From contig DFXY01000012.1 in the NCBI GenBank assembly GCA_002381945.1, positions 27,675 to 59,272 on the forward strand: 31,598 bases of DNA, read 5' to 3'. The notes under the pieces are model-generated. The model worked only from the letters and a program-made list of their open reading frames with translations, was not told the origin of the DNA and searched no databases. Origin of the DNA: Bacteriovoracaceae bacterium UBA4096 (GTDB lineage Bacteria > Bdellovibrionota > Bacteriovoracia > Bacteriovoracales > Bacteriovoracaceae). Positions 14,216 to 22,317 of this stretch are shown here, one piece after another (within the stretch, counting starts at the first letter, position 1; each line of letters opens with the position of its first letter). The position numbers were made by a program, and so were the translations under genes.

Positions 14216-15208
14216 ATGGCCACCATAGACATTTATGATGAAGAGAAGATCGCGAGACTTCTTTTTGTTCAAAGAGCACAAGGAATTGATTTCAGTCTTG
14301 ATTTAGACTGGTCAAAATCAATTGATCTAAATAAATCTTTCTTGCCTCTCGACCACAATGCAATCCTTTTTCCCAAGGCCACTGAAGAACAAAGATTAGT
14401 CATTTCACAATTTATAGGTCTGGTGGTAGCTGCGACTATTTCTGAATTGGAAGAAGTGGCCTTTCGTTTAAAAGGTCCCACCTGGGAAAATATCCTGAGG
14501 AAATTTCCGGTTAACCCTGAGATTCATGAAATGGGTGAGCTTTTTTATGAAGATGAGAAAAAACATTCCGCCGGATTTAAGCGCTATATTGATTTGTTTG
14601 CTGGGAAAGTAAATGTTGATCCAAATGATCTCAAAGAGCTTTTGCCAAGTTCGGATAAGACCCTGTCCAGCAAGATTTATCATTTAAACTCTATGGCAGG
14701 CGGTATGGCCATTTGGTGGTTGATTGCTGCTGTAGAAGAAGAATCAATCCTTATTTTTGATCATATGAGAAAGAGTCGTTCAGAGATTGACCCTCTTTAT
14801 TATGATCTTCATAAGGCGCATTATGAAGAAGAAATCAGGCACAAAAGTTATGCTTCAATTATGCTTCAAATTAATAGTGAATTTGCTCGTGTCCCGCATA
14901 CCATAGTATTAAAAAAACTTGATTTCATCCTGGCCGAAGTTTTAAATATTACCTGGACATTTAATCAGTTATTCAAGGTTAAAAACTTTAAAAAATTAAG
15001 TTCTGCCCATCATTTTTTCAAAGTGCTTTCTGAGCTTGAACCTTTTTTAAGAGATCGAAGTTCGTTCTCAATAATTCATCACCTTTTTACTACTGCACCT
15101 TATATCAAAAACATGCTTCACTTGTCTGAACATCAACATATCCGGCATATGCTGGAAAGATTTGGTGCTAAGAAAATACCCCTTCATTATTTAAAAGGGG
15201 CTTCTTAG
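14216..15208 (+). CDS. AurF-like diiron oxygenase
   Basis: A 330-aa ferritin-like protein with the complete ligand pattern of the AurF N-oxygenase family (PF11583): Glu in ISELEEVAF (residues 77-80), E114-x-x-H117 in YEDEKKH, Glu in AAVEEES (174-176), and H202, E206, H209 in HYEEEIRH, the same spacing as AurF H223, E227, H230. Such enzymes use a diiron centre and O2 to oxidise amines or C-H bonds. The gene begins a coupled cluster with an Asp-nucleophile hydrolase and two desaturases, which hints at a lipid or polyketide-like substrate. The ATG has no strong ribosome binding site. The oxygenase class is fairly secure; the substrate is unknown. Confidence 0.82.
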   Translation: MATIDIYDEEKIARLLFVQRAQGIDFSLDLDWSKSIDLNKSFLPLDHNAILFPKATEEQRLVISQFIGLVVAATISELEEVAFRLKGPTWENILRKFPVNPEIHEMGELFYEDEKKHSAGFKRYIDLFAGKVNVDPNDLKELLPSSDKTLSSKIYHLNSMAGGMAIWWLIAAVEEESILIFDHMRKSRSEIDPLYYDLHKAHYEEEIRHKSYASIMLQINSEFARVPHTIVLKKLDFILAEVLNITWTFNQLFKVKNFKKLSSAHHFFKVLSELEPFLRDRSSFSIIHHLFTTAPYIKNMLHLSEHQHIRHMLERFGAKKIPLHYLKGAS

Positions 15209-16059
15209 TGTATTGTATCGATTCCATCACAAGAAATGGGGAAGTGATTCATTATATTGACGAAGAGTCGTCTCAGCAGAATGCATCTGTGCTTCTTCTA
15301 TTGCATGGTTTTCCGGATAATGCTTTTGGATGGAATCTACAAATCACGACTCTTAAGGATCACTTTCATGTCGTGGCCCCCTTCATGCCGGGGACATTAA
15401 ACGGTAATACTGTTTCCAGTGAAAGAATCAGGACTGAGGAGTTGAAGAAGGATTTATGCCAGATACTGAATAAGGTTAGGGTATCTCAGTCCCAAAAAGT
15501 ATATATCATTGCTCATGATTTGGGAGCTTTCCTTGCCGAAGCCTTTGCCAAAGATTCAGAACAAGATATTAATGGACTTATTTTTCTTAACGGAATGGGA
15601 CTTGAGCAATTTGTCAGTCGGAAATTTCAGTTTACCCAATGGGTTAAATCCTACTATGCGTTTTTATTTCAATTAGCTTTTGTCAGATACCTGGTTTTTA
15701 AAGTCTTGCCTGGTTATTTTTTAAAAACGGCCTATGATCAATCTCTTCTACCTTTGCATGATGAATTAAGAAATAATGATAACCGAGTCCTCAGTACCAT
15801 CACCCTCTATAAGAATCTCTTTAGAGATGCACTTAAAATCATTGGAAAGAAACCCCGTCAATTAGCTATCCCCGCGCTTTTTATCTGGGGAAAAGATGAT
15901 GCTTTCTTAAACATTCCCAATCTGAATGAAGTGGATCAGTTCTATATTGCGGGAGCTGTCCGCATCTTGGATGGTGGTCATTGGGTTATGCGCACTCGGT
16001 TTGATCAAGTGAATAGAAACATTTTAAATACTCTCAATCATTGGGAGAAATCGGCATGA
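15208..16059 (+). CDS. Alpha/beta-hydrolase with Asp nucleophile
   Basis: A 283-aa cytoplasmic hydrolase starting at GTG that shares one base with the previous stop. HGFPD (33-37) is the oxyanion-hole motif, AHDLGAF carries the nucleophile Asp (D104) instead of Ser, IWGKDDAFL carries the acid Asp, and GGHWV the His. This Asp/His/Asp arrangement and HGFPD point to the epoxide hydrolase/haloalkane dehalogenase branch. A hydrophobic cap helix region (about 140-190) suits a lipophilic substrate. It follows an AurF-like oxygenase and precedes desaturases, so hydrolysis of an oxygenated intermediate is a reasonable guess. Confidence 0.84.
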   Translation: MYCIDSITRNGEVIHYIDEESSQQNASVLLLLHGFPDNAFGWNLQITTLKDHFHVVAPFMPGTLNGNTVSSERIRTEELKKDLCQILNKVRVSQSQKVYIIAHDLGAFLAEAFAKDSEQDINGLIFLNGMGLEQFVSRKFQFTQWVKSYYAFLFQLAFVRYLVFKVLPGYFLKTAYDQSLLPLHDELRNNDNRVLSTITLYKNLFRDALKIIGKKPRQLAIPALFIWGKDDAFLNIPNLNEVDQFYIAGAVRILDGGHWVMRTRFDQVNRNILNTLNHWEKSA

Positions 16060-16868
16060 ATAAATTTAAAGTTAATCCCCATTATTTGCTTCTTTATTGT
16101 CTGTTTTCGTTATTCCTTTTTATTGGTATTGATTATGCGATTTTTTCAGTGAGGGGATTAAGCTTTGATTTTCAATTTAGCTCCTATGATTTTTGGCTTA
16201 TCCTTTTGCCGGTGTTCTTATGTGGTTTACCTTCCAGCATCATGCATAACTGCGCTCATAACAATATAAAACCCAGACTGTTAAATTTAGTGGTGGGTGA
16301 ACTCTGCGGTACTTTTATGCTCTATGGCTTTCGCGGATTCGCCTTGGCGCACATGTTTCATCATATTCATCCTGATGATCCTCTGATGGATCCTCATCCT
16401 CCTCAAGGACAAAGCTTTTTACGTTTTGTCATCTCGCCAATTAAATCCACCCTGGTCGTTGTGGAGCGGGCCTATTATAGAAATTATGGAAAAAATTCAC
16501 AGACGGAATTAAATATTAAAGCACAGCTAGTTCTTTTTAATCTCTGTCTGGTGGCCAGAACTTTATTTTGGTTATTTCTATTAGGTCCCAAGTATTTCTT
16601 ATTGGTCTATTTACCTGTTTATTTCGCTAATATCTTTGTTTTTGCCCATATTAATTTTGCGGCCCATAAGGAGCGTTCTGATGGAAGTTCAGAAATCCTT
16701 AATCTTAACCATAATTTTTATTACCAATTTATTAATATTGTTTCTTTTGGCGGCTATTTTCACAAAAGTCACCATTTAAAACCAGGGGCCTTTAATCCGG
16801 CAAAAATCAGGATTCTGGAAGATAAGGTTTATATTACTAATCAAAGATCTGTCGGGATTCAGTTATGA
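16056..16868 (+). CDS. Membrane fatty-acid desaturase-like protein (paralog 1)
   Basis: A 270-aa membrane protein with four to five hydrophobic segments and three histidine clusters: HNCAH (H64, H68), HMFHHIH (99-105) and HKSHH (236-240). Extra His at 198 and 204 lie in a FAHINFAAH segment. This is the non-haem diiron membrane desaturase/hydroxylase/ketolase fold. The start is ATG 16056 with GGGAGA upstream, overlapping the hydrolase stop as ATGA. The IKPRLLN stretch after the first cluster and HPDDPLMDPHPPQG after the second are nearly repeated in the next gene, so the pair arose by tandem duplication. Confidence 0.82.
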   Translation: MNKFKVNPHYLLLYCLFSLFLFIGIDYAIFSVRGLSFDFQFSSYDFWLILLPVFLCGLPSSIMHNCAHNNIKPRLLNLVVGELCGTFMLYGFRGFALAHMFHHIHPDDPLMDPHPPQGQSFLRFVISPIKSTLVVVERAYYRNYGKNSQTELNIKAQLVLFNLCLVARTLFWLFLLGPKYFLLVYLPVYFANIFVFAHINFAAHKERSDGSSEILNLNHNFYYQFINIVSFGGYFHKSHHLKPGAFNPAKIRILEDKVYITNQRSVGIQL

Positions 16869-17620
16869 ATGGTTTTAAGAAAGATCCCTATTATTTGCTT
16901 AAATCTTTTGGGGTTAATATTGTTCTTTTTAGTTTTTTGATTCTTTTACTCCTGAGCTTTAAACCCTTGGTGGAAGTAAACTTTTCTGTGCTTTCGTTGT
17001 TATTGATTCCATTGGGACTCATTTTAGGGTTAGTCAGTGCGACTGCCTTTCATAATGCTAGTCATGGTAATATCAAACCCCGTTATCTTAATCGATTAAT
17101 CGGAGAACTTACCGCAAGTTTGAGTCTGGAAGATTTGCGCTGTTTTAGGGTGGGGCATATGCTTCATCATATTCATACAGATGATCCTTTATTGGATCCA
17201 CACCCTCCGCAAGGGCTGAAGTTTTTTGAGTTTATTGTTTCTTCTCGAAGAAAAACCATTTCCTGCATTGAGAATCTGTATTACAAACATCATGGTAAAA
17301 CTGTTTCTTCAATGAAGAATGTAAAATTTCAGATTTTCTTCTTTCACATTGCTGCAGTATTGAAGCTTGTCTTCTGGTTTTATTTATTTGGGCCTGCCAG
17401 CTTTTTGTTATTCTTCATTCCCTCGTATCTGGCCTATTTCTTTGGGTTTGCTCATTTAAACTACATCTCTCATCAAGAAGATCGTGGGGACGGGACAATT
17501 TATAATCATAATGATAATTTGTTTTTTAAAGGAATGAACATTGTGACTTCCGGTGGTTATTTTCATAAAAACCATCACGCTTGTCCTGGTTTATATAACC
17601 CGAGTAAATTAACCCGATAA
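16865..17620 (+). CDS. Membrane fatty-acid desaturase-like protein (paralog 2)
   Basis: A 251-aa homolog of the preceding protein with all three His clusters: HNASH (H63, H67), HMLHHIH (98-104) and HKNHH near the C-terminus, along with IKPRYLN, HTDDPLLDPHPPQG and FAHLNYISH. It is somewhat shorter at the C-terminus. Its ATG overlaps the stop of paralog 1 by 4 bp, indicating translational coupling. Retention of all ligands argues that both copies are active, perhaps at different positions or on different substrates. It is the last gene of the four-gene unit. Confidence 0.82.
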   Translation: MNGFKKDPYYLLKSFGVNIVLFSFLILLLLSFKPLVEVNFSVLSLLLIPLGLILGLVSATAFHNASHGNIKPRYLNRLIGELTASLSLEDLRCFRVGHMLHHIHTDDPLLDPHPPQGLKFFEFIVSSRRKTISCIENLYYKHHGKTVSSMKNVKFQIFFFHIAAVLKLVFWFYLFGPASFLLFFIPSYLAYFFGFAHLNYISHQEDRGDGTIYNHNDNLFFKGMNIVTSGGYFHKNHHACPGLYNPSKLTR

Positions 17621-17690
17621 ATTAACATCTTTCATATAAAACTTGATGTATACTTGGCTTCTAGAGGAATATTAAAATAAGGAGTTTCTC

Positions 17691-17804
17691 ATGGCGCGCG
17701 GAGAAGGTGGACAAGATAAAGGTAAGGCGAAAGGCAAGCCGAAGCTTACTACCAAGGAAAAGCAGGATAAAAAGAAAGAGAAAGCTAAAAACAAAATCAA
17801 GTAA
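17691..17804 (+). CDS. Lys-rich 37-aa basic protein
   Basis: A 37-residue protein, MARGEGGQDKGKAKGK then PKLTTKEKQDKKKEKAKN and a short tail, with nearly half of its residues Lys or Arg. AAGGAG precedes the ATG by 6 nt and a strong terminator follows the stop by about 12 bp, so the unit looks like a proper gene. Such small basic proteins often bind nucleic acid or ribosomes, but the composition alone does not decide. The second desaturase gene lies 70 bp upstream. Confidence 0.75.
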   Translation: MARGEGGQDKGKAKGKPKLTTKEKQDKKKEKAKNKIK

Positions 17805-17816
17805 CAATGTATTTTG

Positions 17817-17841
17817 GGCCAGGTTCTACCTGGCCTTTTTT
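17817..17841 (+). terminator. Terminator between convergent genes
   Basis: GGCCAGG pairs with CCTGGCC around the loop TTCTA, followed by six T. It terminates the Lys-rich gene and overlaps the stop region of the convergent lipoprotein gene. Confidence 0.85.
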
Positions 17842-18490
17842 ATTCTTCTTCCGGCACCTTCATGATTTTTCCGCAAGCAATCGGAAGGCTTTCTTGAGAT
17901 GAGAGCTCATTCAAGGTTTCAATCGTCTCAGGCAAGGGCGTTTTTGCTGGAACTCCATAGACAATAATTACTTTTTCCTGAGGATCAAAATCTAAAACCT
18001 CAAGTTTGACCATTTCTGTATACATATAGTGACCGGATCGATCGGCCCGCGGGAACTCCTGATTAAGCGGGTCTTGTGAATTCAAGTCAGCATCTAGATC
18101 CATTAGCCTTTTACCAGAAAACTTAATCACTTCATCCGCATCTATCAGGCCATCCTTATTGATATCATGATCTTCTTCCGGACAACTCTTCCCATCATGC
18201 AGGTATTGATGGTGGGTTACCTCCGCTGGTGTTCCAACCATTTTAATTTGAAGGGCCATGCCTTCATTCAGAGTCTCAATATTGCCTGTTCCATTGGATA
18301 AGTGTTTAAAGGCCTGGTTGTTTAAAGGGGACAGGATGATCCGATAACTTCCAGTCTTAAGGCCTTCTTCATTTGGCCGCTCTTCTTGAGCTTCATGTGG
18401 TGGGGGTAAATGTTTTTTATCTTCTTTACCACAAGACCATAGAAGAGTTGAGCCGAGCAGGTAAATGAGAGGAAAAGATTTTATAACCAT
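17840..18490 (-). CDS. EF-hand-like lipoprotein partner of the glutaminase-like gene
   Basis: A 216-aa lipoprotein with lipobox LWSC (Cys about residue 20) and a Pro/Glu-rich linker. DINKDGLIDADEV (with SCPEEDH just before it) resembles an EF-hand loop, and VIIVYGVPA and LPIACGKI follow. The same motif order occurs in the lipoprotein at 3613-4335. It overlaps the end of the upstream glutaminase-like gene by 10 bp, so the two are translationally coupled. Possible roles are anchoring, chaperoning or inhibition of that enzyme; none is shown. Confidence 0.78.
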   Translation of the reverse strand: MVIKSFPLIYLLGSTLLWSCGKEDKKHLPPPHEAQEERPNEEGLKTGSYRIILSPLNNQAFKHLSNGTGNIETLNEGMALQIKMVGTPAEVTHHQYLHDGKSCPEEDHDINKDGLIDADEVIKFSGKRLMDLDADLNSQDPLNQEFPRADRSGHYMYTEMVKLEVLDFDPQEKVIIVYGVPAKTPLPETIETLNELSSQESLPIACGKIMKVPEEE

Positions 18491-19263
18491 GGGGGAGCAT
18501 CTCCTAATTCAGCTTCAACTTGTCTTCCTAGCTTTCTTATACGTGCTTCTTCTTTAAGCAAGTATGCTTTTTGCGCTTTTTCGGCCCTTAATTCTAAACC
18601 ATCAGTTTTTTTCTCGCAGTGATCACCAGGTGAATAGGTGCCCGAGGCACAGATTGAAACTTTAATTTTTTCAGGTCTTCCCATGCGCGATATCCATTCA
18701 GAAAGTTCTAATGGACGAGAAGGCTCTATTGCCGGATCAAGGACGTATTTTTTGTCTTCTACTTGAACGATTGGGGCCACATGATACCACCAACTCACTT
18801 TACCTCTGGGTGAGTTAGGCGTCTTCACTCTAAGACTACCGAAGGCAAATACTTTTTTTGTTTGTGGATAAAACCAGCGAAAGACATTGCGGCTAACCAT
18901 CGCAGCTCGCGCATAACAACCATCATCCGGATAAATCCATGATGGTCTTCTTTCCTCTCCATTGATTGAAATAAATCTCGTGTCACGAAGTTTTTCAAAT
19001 CTTGTTTGTAAGAGAGTTGATTTCCAGCGGGTAATATCAGGCAAATCCACTTCGGTGAATTTTTTTGCTTTGTTTAAGGGGGTATTTTTGATGACGAATT
19101 TATTGTTGGGGCCTGAGTTCCTGTTTAGGTACCTATAGGCCCTTTTTTCATAAAATTCATAGGGGATATTTGGGTTTCGATAGGCGGATTCCATGCCTGC
19201 CTGAGCTTGGGGAGGAAAATAAGTACTGATTAGCAGTATAGTTGTAATTATTTTGAGTAACAT
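18481..19263 (-). CDS. Secreted protein-glutaminase-like cysteine enzyme
   Basis: A 260-aa protein with a Sec signal peptide (about residues 1-22) and a papain-like/protein-glutaminase catalytic layout: Cys116 in YPDDGCYARA, His161 in VSWWYHVAPIV, Asp176 in KYVLDPAI. This triad and spacing resemble protein-glutamine deamidases (PF18626 group). Such enzymes convert glutamine side chains on proteins to glutamate. A C-terminal coiled, charged helix (LRAEKAQKAYLLKEEARIRK) is an extra. Secretion and a coupled lipoprotein suggest an envelope or prey-directed effector; that role is inference. Confidence 0.75.
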   Translation of the reverse strand: MLLKIITTILLISTYFPPQAQAGMESAYRNPNIPYEFYEKRAYRYLNRNSGPNNKFVIKNTPLNKAKKFTEVDLPDITRWKSTLLQTRFEKLRDTRFISINGEERRPSWIYPDDGCYARAAMVSRNVFRWFYPQTKKVFAFGSLRVKTPNSPRGKVSWWYHVAPIVQVEDKKYVLDPAIEPSRPLELSEWISRMGRPEKIKVSICASGTYSPGDHCEKKTDGLELRAEKAQKAYLLKEEARIRKLGRQVEAELGDAPPWL

Positions 19264-19388
19264 CTCTGCTCCATGAGAGTTTTAATCTTCTAAAAACTAA
19301 CTGGCGTTACCGAGAAAGACTAGGTCTGTTGGTTAAATCTGATAAAAATTTAGAATAGAAAATGGAAACGCGGCAATGAATGAACTCA

Positions 19389-20924
19389 TTAGCGTAAAAT
19401 GGTGGTACCCATTTCTTTTGAATAAATTTTATCCATAAGTTGCTTCAGGTCATGTGAGACAGCAACTTTATAGGGGGTTGGGTTTTGGTGTCGGATAATA
19501 TCCGCTCTCATCTTCTTCATTTCTTGCAAACTCCATTCCCTCGTATACTCAAGATTGGTTTCTCCTTTCCATTGTCCTTTGATGAAAAGGGGTCTTAACA
19601 TTTGCTCCACATGTGATGGGATGACCTCGGCCTTCATTTGGTCAAAAAATGGATGGTGAACCAAGAGCTTTTCTCCTGGCTTCGGAGGTGTTTCATTTTC
19701 ATGAGTGAGAATGTCCATGAGATAAGTTTTATCCTTTCCAGATATACGATATATTCTTTTGCTGGCAGGAATTGTTCTTTTTGTTGGTTGATCGGATATT
19801 TTGATTCTTGGCCTGCCATTTATTTCAACCAATTTATAGACTCCACCTAAGGAGGGATCCATGGCCGAGGTGACAAGTTTTGTTCCGATTCCGTATGCAT
19901 CAATTTTTGCCCCTTGTTCATTCAAGGCCAGGATAATCTTTTCATCTATTTCATTTGAAGAGAAAATTTTTATTTCCTTAAAATTTGCCGAATCCAGCAT
20001 CTTTCTTGCCTCTATGGATAGATAGGCCATATCTCCAGAATCAAGCCTGATTCCGTATGGTCTATGTCCAAATGCTCTTAATAGTTTAAACACTCTCAGT
20101 GCATTTGGGATTCCACTGTTTAAGGAATTATAAGTGTCGACTAAGAGTGTGGCAGTATCCGGAAAAAGTTTTGCATAAGCAATAAATGCTCCTAACTCTC
20201 CTTCATTGGTTGATAACCCATCTTCTAGTTTAATTTGTTCCAACTGTGGGACTATCGAATGGCCATTCCATTCTAAAGACTCAGGTCTTATTTCGAAAAA
20301 ACTTTGTACAAATGAATGGGCCATCGTTCCGACTACCGGAATGTGATATTTATAGCCAGCAAGACTATTGGATGTGGCCGAAAAACCTCCAATGTAACTG
20401 GATCTCGTGGCCATCATGGCGCCATTGGGACCTTGTGCCCGCCGCATTCCAAATTCGACTAAAGCTTTCCCTTCTGCTATCAACCATGATCTTCGTGCCA
20501 GAGTTGCTATCAGAGTGGCAAAATTTAAATGATTGAGCAGCATGCTTTCTAATAACTGGACTTTAATTAAAGGTCCTCGGACTTGAATCAGGGGTTCATG
20601 AGGAAAAACGATTGAGCCTTCGGGAAACCCGTATATTTCTACATCATCAAGATCAAGATTTTCCAGAAATTTAAAAAATGCTGGGTCTGAATGAGAAAAA
20701 ACAGGCTGTTTTTTTAGATATGTTAACTCATCTTTTTTAAAACTAAAATTTTCAAGTGCTTCTTTAATCTGATCATGGCCTGCAACAACAGCAAATTCTC
20801 CTCCGAATGGACACTTTCTAAAAAATAATTCAAAAACAGAATTCTCATCTTTTTTATGTGTCTGGTAATAGGCACTCGCCATGGTTAATTCATAAAAATC
20901 TGTAAATAGAGGTGACTTTCCCAT
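19389..20924 (-). CDS. pncB: Nicotinate phosphoribosyltransferase
   Basis: Converts nicotinate and PRPP to nicotinate mononucleotide in NAD salvage. The 511-aa protein opens with SPLFTDFYELTMASAYY, typical of PncB, followed by FGMRRAQGP and TRSSYIGGFSATSN, GTMAHSFVQSF (the His phosphorylated during ATP-driven turnover), DTYNSLNSGIPNALRV and GIRLDSGDMAYLS. Its length fits the longer bacterial PncB type. It is divergently transcribed from pncA across 54 bp, giving a complete nicotinamide to nicotinate mononucleotide route. The ribosome binding site is weak. Confidence 0.95.
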   Translation of the reverse strand: MGKSPLFTDFYELTMASAYYQTHKKDENSVFELFFRKCPFGGEFAVVAGHDQIKEALENFSFKKDELTYLKKQPVFSHSDPAFFKFLENLDLDDVEIYGFPEGSIVFPHEPLIQVRGPLIKVQLLESMLLNHLNFATLIATLARRSWLIAEGKALVEFGMRRAQGPNGAMMATRSSYIGGFSATSNSLAGYKYHIPVVGTMAHSFVQSFFEIRPESLEWNGHSIVPQLEQIKLEDGLSTNEGELGAFIAYAKLFPDTATLLVDTYNSLNSGIPNALRVFKLLRAFGHRPYGIRLDSGDMAYLSIEARKMLDSANFKEIKIFSSNEIDEKIILALNEQGAKIDAYGIGTKLVTSAMDPSLGGVYKLVEINGRPRIKISDQPTKRTIPASKRIYRISGKDKTYLMDILTHENETPPKPGEKLLVHHPFFDQMKAEVIPSHVEQMLRPLFIKGQWKGETNLEYTREWSLQEMKKMRADIIRHQNPTPYKVAVSHDLKQLMDKIYSKEMGTTILR

Positions 20925-20978
20925 GGTAGATTTCTAGCCTAAATCCTATAGGAGAAGAAGTCACAGGGAGACGATGTT

Positions 20979-21698
20979 ATGCCCCAGAACCCATTGATGA
21001 ATCCTGAGTCTTTGAGTGCTGCTCTTATTGTGGTGGATCAGCAGATTGATTTTCAACCTGGTGGGACCTTACCTGTCCCCGGAGGTGATCAAATAGTTGA
21101 GGGGATTTGCGAATTGATGCATAAATTCAAAACAATCGTATTATCTCAAGATTCTCACCCCTATGGACATATCTCTTTTGCTAGTTCTCATAAAGGTAAA
21201 AAACCTTATGACATTCTTTCGTTGGATGATTTAAATAATTCGAATTTTGAATCACTCTTTTCAAAGGATTGTTTGAAAAACTACTTACTTTCAATACCAC
21301 TACATCAGCAGGTTCTCTGGCCTGATCACTGTGTGCCAGGAACCGTCGGTTGGGGATTTGACCCGCGTTTACCTGTGGATAAGGCCGATCTTATTTTAAG
21401 AAAAGGTAAAAGACTTGATTGTGATAGTTATTCCGCTTTTCAAGAAAATGACGGACGCTCGACTGGCCTGGCCGGTTACTTGAGAGAAAAGAGTATCAAT
21501 ACTTTGTATGTTGTGGGTCTTGCAGGGGACTATTGTGTCAACTGGTCAGCACACGATGCTGCTCTGTTAGGCTTTGAAGTCATCTATGATTTCTCTTTAA
21601 CTCGTTTTGTAGATTCTGATCCTGTTAATACCAAACAGATCATTCAGCGTTTGAAAAAATCAGGCGTGCATGTGGAAGAAGATACCTCACCAGCTTAG
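20979..21698 (+). CDS. pncA: Nicotinamidase
   Basis: Hydrolyses nicotinamide to nicotinate and ammonia in the cytoplasm, feeding PncB encoded divergently next to it. The 239-aa isochorismatase-fold protein has the catalytic Asp in LIVVDQQIDF, metal ligands in SQDSHPYGHISFAS, LWPDHCVPGTVGWGF, and the nucleophile Cys in GLAGDYCVNWSAHDA. The catalytic Lys is in LILRKGKR. AGGGAG lies 8 nt before the ATG. The VDQQIDF variant is unusual beside the common VDVQNDF but keeps the Asp residues. Confidence 0.95.
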   Translation: MPQNPLMNPESLSAALIVVDQQIDFQPGGTLPVPGGDQIVEGICELMHKFKTIVLSQDSHPYGHISFASSHKGKKPYDILSLDDLNNSNFESLFSKDCLKNYLLSIPLHQQVLWPDHCVPGTVGWGFDPRLPVDKADLILRKGKRLDCDSYSAFQENDGRSTGLAGYLREKSINTLYVVGLAGDYCVNWSAHDAALLGFEVIYDFSLTRFVDSDPVNTKQIIQRLKKSGVHVEEDTSPA

Positions 21699-21808
21699 TT
21701 TAGACATTTTCAAAATCTTAACTGGAGATGCAAAAGAGTTCATTTTTAATATCTCTTTTTGGAACTATCATTTTTTTGAAGGTAATAATTTAAAACCAGG
21801 AGGTTTAT

Positions 21809-22276
21809 ATGTCACTCTTTAAGAATCAGGCCCCTGCTACAAGAAACCAAAATCCCATGTCCTTATGGCAGCAGGAAATGAACAGCTTGTTTGATCGCTT
21901 TAACCGTAATCTGGGTGATTTCGATTTCGGTGGACTAGATAAATTTTCCCCTAAAATTGAAGTTAAGGAGAAAGATAAAAACTACACCGTTTTTGCGGAA
22001 GTTCCTGGTATCAAGGAAGATGATATCAATGTGACTTTACGAGACAATAATCTGATCCTGGAAGGCGAGAGAAAATCAGAAAACACTGTGGACGAAAAAG
22101 ATTTCTATAAATCTGAGTTTAGCTACGGAAGTTTTTATCGAACAATTCCCCTGGAAGATGAAATCAACCCCGATTCAGTAAAAGCATCCTATAAAGATGG
22201 GATTCTAAAAATTGAAATGGATAAAGTTAAACCTAGTGGGCAAAAGACTAAAAAAATACCAGTTCTTAAATCGTAA
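21809..22276 (+). CDS. Hsp20/alpha-crystallin small heat-shock protein
   Basis: A 155-aa ATP-independent holdase. A variable N-terminal arm (LWQQEMNSLFDRFNRN) precedes the alpha-crystallin domain from about residue 48: KIEVKEKDKNYTVFAEVPG, then IKEDDINVTLRDNNLILEGE, FYKSEFSYGSFYRTIPL and the signature SYKDGILKIEMDK. The tail carries an I-x-V motif (KKIPVLKS) used for oligomer assembly. AGGAGG precedes the ATG. I found neither a CIRCE element nor a sigma-32 promoter upstream. A hairpin separates it from a universal stress gene, hinting at a joint stress unit. Confidence 0.94.
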   Translation: MSLFKNQAPATRNQNPMSLWQQEMNSLFDRFNRNLGDFDFGGLDKFSPKIEVKEKDKNYTVFAEVPGIKEDDINVTLRDNNLILEGERKSENTVDEKDFYKSEFSYGSFYRTIPLEDEINPDSVKASYKDGILKIEMDKVKPSGQKTKKIPVLKS

Positions 22277-22283
22277 GATAAGA

Positions 22284-22306
22284 AAAGGGGGGCAAATCCC
22301 CCCTTT
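22284..22306 (+). terminator. GC-rich hairpin between Hsp20 and stress-protein genes
   Basis: AAAGGGGGG pairs with CCCCCCTTT around the loop CAAAT. It has only three T after the stem and lies 12-15 nt before the next start, so it could be a terminator, a partial terminator or a translation-affecting hairpin. Confidence 0.65.
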
Positions 22307-22317
22307 CCTGTGAGGTT

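Noticed and set aside
21699..21808. Heat-shock promoter or CIRCE element before the Hsp20 gene
   Set aside because: No CTTGAA/CCCCAT pair and no CIRCE inverted repeat are present in the intergenic region.
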